Positions 50,407-59,740 of a stretch of 64,000 nucleotides of DNA are shown here, in pieces. The first letter of the stretch is position 1. Each line of letters starts with the position of its first letter. A model generated the notes under the pieces. That model did not search any database, had not been told where the DNA came from, and worked only from the letters and a program-made list of their open reading frames with translations. The translations under genes were made by a program, and so were the position numbers. The DNA comes from Saccharicrinis sp963677245 (lineage in GTDB: Bacteria > Bacteroidota > Bacteroidia > Bacteroidales > Marinilabiliaceae). Location: positions 3,410,001-3,474,000 of the forward strand of contig OY781921.1 of NCBI GenBank assembly GCA_963677245.1. Direction: 5' to 3'.

Positions 50407-52442
50407 TTGATAAGTTTAGAGCCAAGTTTGTTGAAGAGTCACTCGACAATGTGCATGATCTTGAGGAAGCTTTATTGCTTCTTGAAAATGAAAGATCTGA
50501 CAAGGAAATCATTGAACGTATTTTTAGGGCAATGCACTCCTTAAAAGGAGGTGGTGCGATGTTTGGTTTCAATGATTTAAGTGAATTTACACACCATTTA
50601 GAAACAGTTTTTGATTGGGTTAGAAATGATAAGTTGGCAATTACGGATGACTTAATTTCCATTACATTTACTGCTATAGATCAAATTAAACATTTTTTAG
50701 AAGTAGGCGATTTAACTGATGAGGATGAGAAAAATGAACTTGCTGTTTTTACTAGACAAATTCAACAATTTGTTTCTAAACCTCAAGATACTGAAACTAG
50801 CGTTGCTCAATCAAATGTAGGAAGTGAAACAACAGGAAGTGTTGCAGAGGATGATTCGAAAACTTATTTTATTTCGTTTAAACCGCACACTAATATTTTA
50901 CAAAATGGTACGAATCCATTATTTCTGTTGGATGATTTACATGCTTTAGGTGAAGCTGTAGTATTATACCATTCCGATAAAATTCCTGAACTTAAGGATC
51001 TGAATCCGCAGGAATGTTTTCTTTCTTGGGATATTATATTAAACACTACTGAGCCATTAAATGAAATTCAAGATGTATTTATTTTCGTTGAAGATGAGTG
51101 CGATCTTGAAATTGGTGAAATATTCAGTGGTAATATAATTGAGGATCCATTATTTAAAGAATTAGTTCGTAAAGCTAAAGAAGAGGAAGATGTTTTAACA
51201 TTAGAAAAGCTAAAAGCTGTTTCCTGGTCTGGAGCTAAGAAGGAAGTTTCAAGTGAAAAGAAAAAGGTTCAATTAAAAGAGCATAAAATATCTAGTATAA
51301 GGGTAGCTTCTACCAAGATTGATGAATTAGTTAATCTGGTTAGTGAGTTGGTTACTATTCAGGCTCAGTTAAATTTGTATGCTGAGACTAGTGGAGAGCC
51401 AAAAATTATCAACTTATCCGAAAATATCCAAAAACTATCTCGTCAACTAAGGGATAATGCTTTTGAAATTAGTTTGATTCCTATCCAAAACGATTTGATG
51501 CGTTTTCAACGTTTAGTTCGCGATCTTTCTAAAGAATTAAATAAGGAAATTGATTTTATTATTGAAGGTGGGGATATTGAACTTGATAAAAATATTATTG
51601 AGCACCTTACTGATCCACTTCTACATATGATTAGAAATTGTGTAGATCATGGTATCGAGTTGCCTGATGAACGTATTAAAAAAGGTAAAAACCCTAAAGG
51701 AACTATCATATTTAAAGCCTATTATGAAGGAGCTAGTGTTATCATAAAGGTTATTGATGATGGAAAAGGAATTGATCCGGATTATATCCTTAAAAAAGCT
51801 ATCACTAAAGGATTAATTGATGAAGGCGTAGAATTATCAAGAAGTGAAATTTTTGATTTAGTCTTCATGAGTGGATTCTCTACTAAAGATAATGTATCTG
51901 ATATTTCTGGTAGAGGAGTAGGAATGGATGTTGTTAAAAGAAAAATTGGTGAAATTCGAGGTGAAGTATCTATTGATTCAGAGTTGGATAAAGGTACAAC
52001 TATTACATTAGAGTTGCCTCTTACTTTGTCTATTATAGATGGACTGTTAGTTACTGTTGCAGGTACACAGTATGTTATTCCTATTTCTGCCATTGAGAAA
52101 ATATTCCCACTTGAGGTAGAAGATAAAAAGGCAATCTTCAACGATGTAATTACATTAGACAACGAGCAATTCCCTATTATTAGAACTAGAGATGTTTTTA
52201 ATGAGGAAGCGGTTGATGGAAAGGAGCATATTATTCAAGTAAAATTTGAAAATAAGAAGATTGGGCTTGTAGTTGATGAAGTTATTGGTGAATATCAAAC
52301 AGTTGTTAAACCTTTAGGAAGGTTGTTAAGAGATCAAGATATTATATCAGGAGCATCTATAATGGGTGATGGTACTATCTCTATGGTTATTGATACCAAT
52401 AGATTAATTCATCATAATTGGACACAAAAACTTCATAAATAA
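50403..52442 (+). CDS. cheA: Chemotaxis histidine kinase CheA
   Basis: The 679-residue product has P1/Hpt at ~1-105 with His45 in AMHSLKGGGAMFGF, and a P2-like receiver-docking domain at ~160-265. The P3 dimerisation helices begin near 296 (STKIDELVNLVSELV). P4, the ATPase, has the N box HMIRNCVDHGIELPDER near 407, DDGKGIDPDY near 457 and GRGVGMDVV near 502. P5, CheW-like, spans ~535-679. All catalytic elements are present, so it should be an active kinase. Its start overlaps the Hpt gene by 4 bases and cheW follows after 8 bases. Confidence 0.96.
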   Translation: MIDKFRAKFVEESLDNVHDLEEALLLLENERSDKEIIERIFRAMHSLKGGGAMFGFNDLSEFTHHLETVFDWVRNDKLAITDDLISITFTAIDQIKHFLEVGDLTDEDEKNELAVFTRQIQQFVSKPQDTETSVAQSNVGSETTGSVAEDDSKTYFISFKPHTNILQNGTNPLFLLDDLHALGEAVVLYHSDKIPELKDLNPQECFLSWDIILNTTEPLNEIQDVFIFVEDECDLEIGEIFSGNIIEDPLFKELVRKAKEEEDVLTLEKLKAVSWSGAKKEVSSEKKKVQLKEHKISSIRVASTKIDELVNLVSELVTIQAQLNLYAETSGEPKIINLSENIQKLSRQLRDNAFEISLIPIQNDLMRFQRLVRDLSKELNKEIDFIIEGGDIELDKNIIEHLTDPLLHMIRNCVDHGIELPDERIKKGKNPKGTIIFKAYYEGASVIIKVIDDGKGIDPDYILKKAITKGLIDEGVELSRSEIFDLVFMSGFSTKDNVSDISGRGVGMDVVKRKIGEIRGEVSIDSELDKGTTITLELPLTLSIIDGLLVTVAGTQYVIPISAIEKIFPLEVEDKKAIFNDVITLDNEQFPIIRTRDVFNEEAVDGKEHIIQVKFENKKIGLVVDEVIGEYQTVVKPLGRLLRDQDIISGASIMGDGTISMVIDTNRLIHHNWTQKLHK

Positions 52443-52450
52443 AGAATATA

Positions 52451-52909
52451 ATGGAAGGAGAATTTAAAACATTAATATCCTTTAGTTTAGGAGACCAAAA
52501 TTTTGCTTTTGACAGCTTAAAGGTTCGTAATATATTACCATACGAAGAAAGTCATATCACAAAAGTACCTAATACCAAAAATTATATTCTTGGAGTGATT
52601 AACCTGCATGGTAATATAATTCCCATCACTGATATGAGAAAGATTATGGATTTGGAAGAAGTTGAACGGTCTAAGGATACTTCCATAATTATTGTTTCAC
52701 CTGAGGATAAACTAGAATCTCAGTTTGGTGTTGTGGTTGATTTGGTAAAGGAAGTTTTTGAGGTCGATGAGGAGAAGATAAACCCACCTGCATTTCAAAA
52801 AGGAATGGGACTTATTGAAAGCTTTGAAGGTACAATTCAAGAAAAAGAAGAGTTTGTACACCTTATTGATTTAATGCATGTAATAACTCAAATAGAAAGT
52901 AAAAACTAA
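52451..52909 (+). CDS. cheW: CheW coupling protein 1
   Basis: The 152-residue product is a CheW domain (FSLGDQNFAFDSLKVRNI, VPNTKNYILGVINLHGNIIPITDMRKIMDL, FGVVVDLVKEVFEVDEE). CheW links receptors to CheA in the array. Near-matching paralogue 2 follows after 5 bases. With two CheW copies and one receptor, the array could contain CheW-only rings or two docking specificities. The ending LMHVITQIESKN is short and polar. Confidence 0.93.
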   Translation: MEGEFKTLISFSLGDQNFAFDSLKVRNILPYEESHITKVPNTKNYILGVINLHGNIIPITDMRKIMDLEEVERSKDTSIIIVSPEDKLESQFGVVVDLVKEVFEVDEEKINPPAFQKGMGLIESFEGTIQEKEEFVHLIDLMHVITQIESKN

Positions 52910-52914
52910 TAAAG

Positions 52915-53397
52915 ATGGAAGAGATAAATAACTCATATCTATCATTTACTATAGGATCTGAAAACTTTGCTATTCATGTTAGTAAAGTCAGCGAAATTAG
53001 AGAATATGAAGAACCTCGTATGATGCCAGAATCCATTTCTTTTATGAAAGGGGTAATCGATTTTAGAGATGAAGTAGTACCTGTTATAGATGCAGGGGTA
53101 AAATTTGGTTTGAATCCTGTTGAAATATCAATGCAAACATGTATTGTTATCATTGATGTTAAACGTAAAGATTCGGATGCTGTATTTAGAGTAGGTGTAT
53201 TAATGGATTCTGTTACAGATGTGTTTGAAGCTGACGAAAGTATGTTTAAAAATATCGAAACTGATTACAGTCCGAGATATATTCAGGCGACATGCAATGT
53301 GAATGAAAAACATTATCTTATATTAAATTCTGATGAAGTGTTTAGTATCAATGAAATTGTTGGTATAAGTAAGTTACTTGACGAAATAAAAGGTTAG
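52915..53397 (+). CDS. cheW: CheW coupling protein 2
   Basis: The 160-residue product is a second CheW domain (FTIGSENFAIHVSKVSEIREYEEPRMMP, ISFMKGVIDFRDEVVPVIDAGVKFGL, FRVGVLMDSVTDVFEADESMF). The sequence differs substantially from CheW1, so the duplication is not recent. The stop overlaps the GTG start of cheR by one base, implying translational coupling of adaptor and methyltransferase. Confidence 0.93.
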   Translation: MEEINNSYLSFTIGSENFAIHVSKVSEIREYEEPRMMPESISFMKGVIDFRDEVVPVIDAGVKFGLNPVEISMQTCIVIIDVKRKDSDAVFRVGVLMDSVTDVFEADESMFKNIETDYSPRYIQATCNVNEKHYLILNSDEVFSINEIVGISKLLDEIKG

Positions 53398-54266
53398 TGG
53401 AAGAAGGTAAGTTAAATACGCGTGAACTAGACTGTTTTAAGGCAGAATTGTCTGAAAAAGACTTTACTGCTTTTAGTAACTTTATTTACTCTGAGTTTGG
53501 TATTAAAATGCCACCAGTTAAAAGGGTTATGTTACAGGGAAGGTTACTTAAGCGTATACGACAATTAAATATGAAATCCTATAGTCAATATAAGGATTAT
53601 CTATTTAGTAAGGAGGGGCAGAAAGAGGAGATTTTCAATTTTTTAAATGTTGTAACTACAAATAAAACTGATTTTTATCGAGAGCCAATCCACTTTGATT
53701 TTTTAAAGGCAAACGTTCTTCCTGAGTTTACTGAAAAATCTTCTCAGGATATTTTTAGAATATGGAGTGCTGGTTGCTCAAGTGGTGAAGAGTTATATAC
53801 CATATCTATTACTTTGAATGAATATAAGCGCGAACATCCTGCTTTTCAGTATTCATTACTAGGTACAGATATTTCTCAAAATGTTTTAAGTAAAGCAGCT
53901 AAAGGAGTATATCCTTTAAATAAAGTGGACGTAATTCCTTTAGAATTAAAGAAGAAATATCTTTTAAAAAGTAAAGATAAAGAAAACCCAACAGTAAAAG
54001 TAAGACCTGAATTACAACGAAATTTGCAATTAAAATACTTGAATTTAATGGATTCAAGTTATTCAAATATAAAAGAAACCTATGATGTAATTTTCTGTCG
54101 TAATGTATTGATTTATTTCGATAGAGTTACTCAGGAAAAAGTAATTAATAAATTAAGCGAGCGTCTTAAAAAGGGTGGGATATTTTTTATTGGACATTCT
54201 GAATCTTTAACAGGAATGAACGTTCCATTAGAACATATTAAACCAACTATTTTTAGAAAAATATAA
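53397..54266 (+). CDS. cheR: Chemoreceptor methyltransferase CheR (canonical)
   Basis: The 289-residue product begins at GTG 53397. The helical N-terminal domain (residues ~20-85) precedes VVTTNKTDFYREPIHFDFL, the SAM loop IWSAGCSSGEELYTI near 122-136, GTDISQNVLSKAAKGVYPL, and DVIFCRNVLIYFDRVTQEKV near 240. It uses S-adenosylmethionine to methylate glutamates on the receptor's signalling helices. All motifs are intact. The receptor tail ends in a possible CheR-binding NYEKF. Confidence 0.94.
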   Translation: MEEGKLNTRELDCFKAELSEKDFTAFSNFIYSEFGIKMPPVKRVMLQGRLLKRIRQLNMKSYSQYKDYLFSKEGQKEEIFNFLNVVTTNKTDFYREPIHFDFLKANVLPEFTEKSSQDIFRIWSAGCSSGEELYTISITLNEYKREHPAFQYSLLGTDISQNVLSKAAKGVYPLNKVDVIPLELKKKYLLKSKDKENPTVKVRPELQRNLQLKYLNLMDSSYSNIKETYDVIFCRNVLIYFDRVTQEKVINKLSERLKKGGIFFIGHSESLTGMNVPLEHIKPTIFRKI

Positions 54267-54283
54267 AGCACAAAACTATAACC

Positions 54284-55186
54284 ATGAATAATTTATCGGA
54301 TAGACAGTTACTTAAAGCGCTTAGAGAAAGACTGGAATTAGCTAAAAGTAATGAAAAAGAAATAAAGGATTTGACATTAGATTTACAGAATGTTTCAAAG
54401 AAATTGAAGGATTCAGAGGCGTTGAAAAGTCATTTTATTTCAAATATATCTAACGAAATTGTAAATCCATTTACTTCTATATTAGGACTGTCTAAAGCTA
54501 TATTGTCTGTAGAAAAGCATGATTGGAAAAAAGTTGTTTCCATGGTGGCTTTAATACATTCTGAAGCATTTAATTTAGATTTTCAGCTGAAAAATATTTT
54601 TGTTGCAGCTAAAATAGAAGCAGGTGAAATTGCACCAAATATTACCAAAGTAAATATTCGAAGTTTGTTGCAAACAGTTGTAGATTCTTTCAATATTATT
54701 TCTCGTAAAATGGGAATTAGTATTGATATACAATTTAATATTGAACACGGATTTGGTAAAAACTTTTACTTTAAAACAGATTCAGAAAAACTTAAACTAA
54801 TTCTAAGTAACTTAATTAATAATGCACTTAAGTATAGTTACAAAGATAGTAATGTGGTTATTTCAGTTTGGCTTAATGAAGATGATGTTTTAAAAATTTC
54901 AGTTCAGGACTTTGGTACTGGTATTTCAGAGAAAAATCAAAAAACAATTTTTGAACGTTTTAAGCGATTAGATACTGGTATTAACTCTATCAATAGAGGT
55001 CATGGATTAGGTTTATCTATCACAAAAGCTTTACTTGATGTGTTGAGTGGTGATATTGAAATATCAAGCCAAAAAGGTGAGGGATCTACATTTACAATAA
55101 GTGTTCCTGAAGCCAAAAATATTGTAGATGGTTTTAGTGGTGAAGGAAATGATATTTTCTTTGACGAAGAGGACGAGATTTTTTAA
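54284..55186 (+). CDS. Histidine kinase-like protein lacking the phospho-acceptor histidine
   Basis: The 300-residue soluble product has an N-terminal coiled coil (~10-48), a HisKA-like helix and a full GHKL ATPase domain. In the HisKA motif the usual SHEIRTP reads SNEIVNP: Asn57 (codon AAC at 54452-54454) is in place of His. The ATPase boxes look intact: NLINNALKYS (N), QDFGTGISEKN (G1), FERFKRL (F) and GHGLGLSI (G2). It could bind ATP and dimerise without autophosphorylating on that site, acting as an allosteric partner, phosphatase or ATP sensor. It sits between cheR and cheD. Confidence 0.88.
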   Translation: MNNLSDRQLLKALRERLELAKSNEKEIKDLTLDLQNVSKKLKDSEALKSHFISNISNEIVNPFTSILGLSKAILSVEKHDWKKVVSMVALIHSEAFNLDFQLKNIFVAAKIEAGEIAPNITKVNIRSLLQTVVDSFNIISRKMGISIDIQFNIEHGFGKNFYFKTDSEKLKLILSNLINNALKYSYKDSNVVISVWLNEDDVLKISVQDFGTGISEKNQKTIFERFKRLDTGINSINRGHGLGLSITKALLDVLSGDIEISSQKGEGSTFTISVPEAKNIVDGFSGEGNDIFFDEEDEIF

Positions 55187-55197
55187 GGATAATTTAG

Positions 55198-55668
55198 ATG
55201 AGTCAATATTTACAACATTTTTTATATCCATCCTCTTTGTTTGTAAGTAAGGAGCCTCATATGGTAAAAACTATACTTGGGTCGTGTGTTGCCATTTGTT
55301 TATGGGATTCGCGTCTTAATATAGGTGGAATTAATCATTATATGTTGCCTAACTGGAATGGTAATGATTTAGCTTCACCAAAGTATGGTAATATCGCCAT
55401 TGATAAGCTAATTGATAGGTTATTATTTCATGGCTCCCGAATAGAAGATTTACAAGCCAAAATATTTGGAGGCGGTGAATTGATGCAAACAGGTAACTCT
55501 AAAACACTCATTGGAGAAAGAAATATTAGAGTAGCCAGACTTATGCTTGAGGAACGTAAAATTCCAATTGTAGCATCAAGTACCGGGGGAAAAAGAGGTA
55601 GAAAAATTATATTTTTTACAGATACAGGTGAAGTACGACATAAATTGCTTGATAAAAAAACAATTTAG
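55198..55668 (+). CDS. cheD: Chemoreceptor deamidase CheD
   Basis: The 156-residue product has the CheD catalytic Cys30 in ILGSCVAICLWD and His47 in GINHYMLPNW, with conserved GKYGNIAIDKLI-like KYGNIAIDKLI and AKIFGGGELM following. CheD converts receptor glutamines to glutamates and in some species also regulates CheC. It follows the histidine-kinase-like gene by 11 bases. No cheC is seen in the window. Confidence 0.92.
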   Translation: MSQYLQHFLYPSSLFVSKEPHMVKTILGSCVAICLWDSRLNIGGINHYMLPNWNGNDLASPKYGNIAIDKLIDRLLFHGSRIEDLQAKIFGGGELMQTGNSKTLIGERNIRVARLMLEERKIPIVASSTGGKRGRKIIFFTDTGEVRHKLLDKKTI

Positions 55669-55760
55669 AATCAATACTTTGCTTTAATGTAGTGAACCAC
55701 AGAATATTTTTTCTATATTACAAATTAATAATAGTTAAAGTATTAAGATAACCTTGTTCT

Positions 55761-56891
55761 ATGCGGAAGGATAAAATTAGGGTATTGGTTGTTGATGATT
55801 CAGCTGTAGTAAGACAAAGTCTATCATCAATATTAGGATCAGATCCTGAAATAGAAGTGATGGGTACAGCTGCCGATCCAATAATTGCGGTTAAAAAGAT
55901 AATGAAAGAAATTCCGGATGTTATCACTCTGGATATTGAAATGCCGCGCATGGATGGTTTGACATTTCTAAGAAAAATAATGTCTCAACATCCTATTCCT
56001 GTTGTTATTATTTCCTCATTAACAACAGAAGGTACAGAGGTTGCCTTAAGAGCATTAGAATATGGAGCTTCGGAAATCATTGGGAAACCTGCAATGAACG
56101 CCGCTAAGTTTATCAACGAATCAAAGATTATGATTTGTGATGCGGTTAAAGCAGCTTCACAAGCCAAGCTTTCCAGAAAGAAAATCCAGAATAATACTAT
56201 AAGTCAAGTTACTACACCAAGAAAACCAAGACCTGTAGCTTCTCCATCTGTTAAAATTGAAGTCAAACCAAAGTATTCTGCGGATGTAATTTTAGAAAAG
56301 GGTTCAGCTTCTGATAGGATTACAATTACAGATCAAATAATAGTTTTGGGAGCTTCAACCGGTGGAACAGAGGCCATAAGGCAGTTTTTAAAACAACTAC
56401 CACCAAAAATGCCTGGTATTGCAATTGTTCAGCATATGCCTGAAGGATTTACAAAATCTTTTGCTAATAGTTTAAATAATATTTGTGAGTTAGAAGTGAA
56501 AGAGGCTGAAAATGGAGATAAGCTATATCAGGGTAGGGTTTTAGTTGCGCCAGGTAATCATCATATGCTTTTAAAGCGCGTTGGAAAGGAGTACTTTGTT
56601 GATATAAAAAGTGGACCATTAGTGAATAGACATAGACCTTCTGTAGATGTATTATTTAGAAGCGCATCCAGATATGCAGGAAAAAATGCTACGGGTATTT
56701 TATTGACTGGTATGGGGAATGACGGAGCAAAAGGATTACTGGAATTAAAAGAATCGGGAGCAAAAACAATAGCTCAGGACGAACATAGCTCTGTAGTATA
56801 TGGAATGCCTAAAGAAGCAGCTAAACTTGGAGCAGCCGATAAAATTTTATCATTGGAAGAAATTGCTCCATACATAGTTAGATCATTATAG
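55761..56891 (+). CDS. cheB: Chemoreceptor methylesterase CheB
   Basis: The 376-residue product has a receiver domain at ~1-125 (Asp58 in VITLDIEMPRMDG) and a basic linker (~135-185). The methylesterase domain has the catalytic triad regions LGASTGG (Ser199), VQHMP (His225) and GMGNDGAKG (Asp). CheB removes methyl groups from receptors when phosphorylated by CheA. The 92 bases upstream hold no clear promoter. A receiver-less paralogue is encoded at 60554-61129. Confidence 0.95.
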   Translation: MRKDKIRVLVVDDSAVVRQSLSSILGSDPEIEVMGTAADPIIAVKKIMKEIPDVITLDIEMPRMDGLTFLRKIMSQHPIPVVIISSLTTEGTEVALRALEYGASEIIGKPAMNAAKFINESKIMICDAVKAASQAKLSRKKIQNNTISQVTTPRKPRPVASPSVKIEVKPKYSADVILEKGSASDRITITDQIIVLGASTGGTEAIRQFLKQLPPKMPGIAIVQHMPEGFTKSFANSLNNICELEVKEAENGDKLYQGRVLVAPGNHHMLLKRVGKEYFVDIKSGPLVNRHRPSVDVLFRSASRYAGKNATGILLTGMGNDGAKGLLELKESGAKTIAQDEHSSVVYGMPKEAAKLGAADKILSLEEIAPYIVRSL

Positions 56892-56999
56892 TAATTTTGA
56901 AGAATTAGCTTTATCAGGTTTAGAATGGTAAAGTGCTTAAAAGTTTTTAATTTCGTTCACGAAACATAGGATCTTCAGACTAAAACAAAACTGATTATT

Positions 57000-58877
57000 G
57001 TGAAAAAAGCAGAATTAATACGCATACATAGAAGATATACTTTATTTGGAGTTTTATTCGGGTTATTAACATTAATTATTGTTGTATTAGCCAATTTAGG
57101 TTCCAATGTATTTTATCAATCAAACAGACCTTTGATTGATATGTTTTATATGTTTCCTGGATTGTGGTTTTTATTAGCGTTACCTGTTATTACCGGTGCT
57201 ATTGGATATTTATATGCACTAAAATTTGTAAAAATAATTAGCAAGCAACGCAAGTATATTAAATCTGAAATTTCAAGATCCAAAATGGTTCTTAACTTCA
57301 TTAATAACTTGCGACAAGGTAATTTAAATAGTTCGGATATAAGTCTGGAGCATAAGGATCAGTTAAGTAAATCTTTATTAAAACTAAGGGATTATTTAGT
57401 TAAGAGTAAAAAAGAGCAAGAACAGGGAAGGCTAGAAGAAGAGCAAAGAACCTGGGTAACGCAAGGTTTAGCCCAATTTGCTGAGATATTAAGAAAGAAT
57501 AATGACAACCTTGAGGAATTATCATATAACATAATTAGCTACATGGTTAATTATTTAAAAATTAATCAAGGTGGCTTTTTCTTACTAAGTTCAAATAATA
57601 AAAACGAAAAGTATTTTGAGTTGTCAGCATGTATTGCCTTTGACAGAAAGAAATTTGCTGATAAAAAAATCAGCTATAATGAAGGGTTAATTGGAAGATG
57701 TGCACAAGAAAAAGATACGATTTATATTACTGATGTTCCAAATGAGTATATAACAATTACGTCTGGTTTAGGTCAATCTAATCCTAAAGCGATTTTAATT
57801 GTTCCATTAAAAGTAAACGATGAGATATATGGTGTAATTGAGTTAGCTTCGTTCTCAGAATTTCAACCTTTTGAAATCGAATTTGTAGAAAGAACTGCAG
57901 AAAGTATTGCTTCAACAATCTCAACAGTACAGATTAATATTCAAACAACAAAACTATTGCATGAAACGCAAATTCAGGCTGAGAAAATGTCTCAACAAGA
58001 GGAAGAGCTACGCCAGAATTTAGAGGAAATGCAAGCAACACAAGAAGAGTCTGATCGTAGAGAGGTAGAAATGAAAGGTATTCTTGAAGCTATTGACAAT
58101 TCAGCAATTAGTTGTGAGTTTGAAACGGATGGATCATTAATCAGTGTAAATCAATTGTTTTTGCAAACATTTAAATATTTACCTGAAGAGATAGAAGGTC
58201 AGAATCTTAAAATATTCTTCTTCCAGGAAGATATTGAAGATTTAACAAAGATATTATCAGATCTTAAAGGAGGACACAACTTTAAAGGTCGAGTTAGAAG
58301 ACGTACTAAATTAGGGGAAGAAATTTATTTACTTACTACTTATACGCCTGTAATTGATAATCATGGAGATATTGTTAAGATTTTAAGTCTTGAAAATGAT
58401 GTAACTGAACAAGTTAATATGGAAGAACAGATGAAGAGTTCGAAAGAAGAACTTGGTGTTATGTTAGAACAGGCTCGTGATGAAATGAAGGAACAGTTTA
58501 AAGAAATCGAGGCTGTAAAAATAAGAAATGAAAAAATGTTGGAGGGAGCTCTTGATGCTATCATTACAACCAATAAAGAGGGAGTTCTAGAATTCTTTAA
58601 TGAAGCTGCAGAAAAACTGTGGGGATATGAAAGAAGCGAGGTACTGGGGCAACATGTTTCTATGTTATTTTCAACTGAGACTGCAAAAAATGATTTGTTT
58701 GTAAAAGCATATGTGAATACTGAGGAGGAAAAAGTTATTGGAGAGAGGAAAGAAGTTCCGATTAAGAATAAATTTGGTGATGATATACCAGTTCTGTTTC
58801 TTTTATCAGAAGCTAAAGTGGGAGATGATCACTCATTTACTGCTTTTATCCAAAATGTAGAAGTAGAATTATTTTAA
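57000..58877 (+). CDS. Membrane GAF-PAS-PAS sensor protein without output domain
   Basis: The 625-residue product starts at GTG. It has two transmembrane helices (~15-36, ~50-72), a HAMP-like linker and a GAF domain at ~165-320 (EGLIGRCAQEKDTIYITDVP). A coiled coil spans ~325-355, then PAS1 at ~360-470 (ILEAIDNSAISCEFETDGSL), a coiled coil, and PAS2 at ~510-624 (MLEGALDAIITTNKEGVLEF). It stops after PAS2 with no kinase, cyclase or phosphatase, so it must signal by contact. Similar GAF domains occur at 61140 and 61911. It starts the second block of the signalling locus. Confidence 0.85.
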   Translation: MKKAELIRIHRRYTLFGVLFGLLTLIIVVLANLGSNVFYQSNRPLIDMFYMFPGLWFLLALPVITGAIGYLYALKFVKIISKQRKYIKSEISRSKMVLNFINNLRQGNLNSSDISLEHKDQLSKSLLKLRDYLVKSKKEQEQGRLEEEQRTWVTQGLAQFAEILRKNNDNLEELSYNIISYMVNYLKINQGGFFLLSSNNKNEKYFELSACIAFDRKKFADKKISYNEGLIGRCAQEKDTIYITDVPNEYITITSGLGQSNPKAILIVPLKVNDEIYGVIELASFSEFQPFEIEFVERTAESIASTISTVQINIQTTKLLHETQIQAEKMSQQEEELRQNLEEMQATQEESDRREVEMKGILEAIDNSAISCEFETDGSLISVNQLFLQTFKYLPEEIEGQNLKIFFFQEDIEDLTKILSDLKGGHNFKGRVRRRTKLGEEIYLLTTYTPVIDNHGDIVKILSLENDVTEQVNMEEQMKSSKEELGVMLEQARDEMKEQFKEIEAVKIRNEKMLEGALDAIITTNKEGVLEFFNEAAEKLWGYERSEVLGQHVSMLFSTETAKNDLFVKAYVNTEEEKVIGERKEVPIKNKFGDDIPVLFLLSEAKVGDDHSFTAFIQNVEVELF

Positions 58878-58893
58878 TCAACTAAGCAATTAC

Positions 58894-59736
58894 GTGAGCA
58901 AAATAACATTCAAAGAGTTTCTTGAGGAATTAAAAAACCATACGCCATACAATTTTTGTGATTATTCTGATAATTCAATTCAAAGACGGATTGAAAAAGT
59001 TCTGAAAGATCATAACATGGATATGGATCAACTATTGATGAAAACAAAATCGGATGAGAATTTTGTTGAGCAATTAGTTGATGACATTACCGTGAATACT
59101 ACTGAACTATTTCGTAATTCTGAAACATGGGAGTATTTGTATAAGGATGTTATACCTGGTTTAAAGACAAAATCTAATATAAATATTTGGCATGCAGGAT
59201 GTTCTTCCGGACAAGAAGTTTATTCTAACTTAATATTGTTTAATGAGTTAGGTTTGTTAGATAAAGTTAAGGTTGTAGGTACAGATATTAATCAAAAAGT
59301 TATTAAAGGTGCCAAAAATGCCGTTTATGATTTAAAGTTTAACAAACAATATATCGAGGTTTATGATCAGTTGATGAATAGTATTAATCCTAATGGAAAT
59401 CCCTTTGACTATTACTTCGATATAAATGAGAGTGAAGATACAATTAAAGTTAAAGACTTTATTTCAAAAGTGCCTGTTTTTCAGAGACATGATTTAGTTG
59501 AAGAGGAGATACCATTCTATCAAAAATTTGATATTATTTTTTGTAGAAATGTTTTGATTTATTTTAATTCTGATCTACAAATGAAGATTGTAAAAAAGTT
59601 CTTTGATAAGCTATATGATGGAGGAGTTCTTATTTTAGGAACTCATGAAGCATTACATGGTTTTTTTAAAACCCGTTTCGTGAAGCATGGCATGGTATAC
59701 ACTAAAAGTAACAAGTTTCATTTAAAATATAAGTAA
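58894..59736 (+). CDS. CheR-like methyltransferase, paralogue 2
   Basis: The 280-residue product starts at GTG. It keeps the CheR order: NTTELFRNSETWEYLY near residue 68, SAM loop IWHAGCSSGQEVYS near 98-111 (Glu of GEE is Gln), VVGTDINQKVIKGAKNAVYDL, and DIIFCRNVLIYFNSDLQM near 205. It diverges from cheR 1 at the N-terminus, which suggests another substrate. Methyl transfer is likely but the target is unknown. The next gene starts 4 bases after its stop. Confidence 0.85.
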   Translation: MSKITFKEFLEELKNHTPYNFCDYSDNSIQRRIEKVLKDHNMDMDQLLMKTKSDENFVEQLVDDITVNTTELFRNSETWEYLYKDVIPGLKTKSNINIWHAGCSSGQEVYSNLILFNELGLLDKVKVVGTDINQKVIKGAKNAVYDLKFNKQYIEVYDQLMNSINPNGNPFDYYFDINESEDTIKVKDFISKVPVFQRHDLVEEEIPFYQKFDIIFCRNVLIYFNSDLQMKIVKKFFDKLYDGGVLILGTHEALHGFFKTRFVKHGMVYTKSNKFHLKYK

Positions 59737-59740
59737 TTAA

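Noticed and set aside
51782..52162. 126-codon minus-strand ORF over cheA
   Set aside because: It is antisense to the CheA ATPase and CheW-like region, which is intact; no independent support.
56951..56964. TTTCGT-TC-ACGAAA palindrome before the 57000 gene, considered as a fourth parS or an operator
   Set aside because: It lacks the CACGTG core of parS and is only a 6-base stem, which is expected by chance in this AT-rich DNA.
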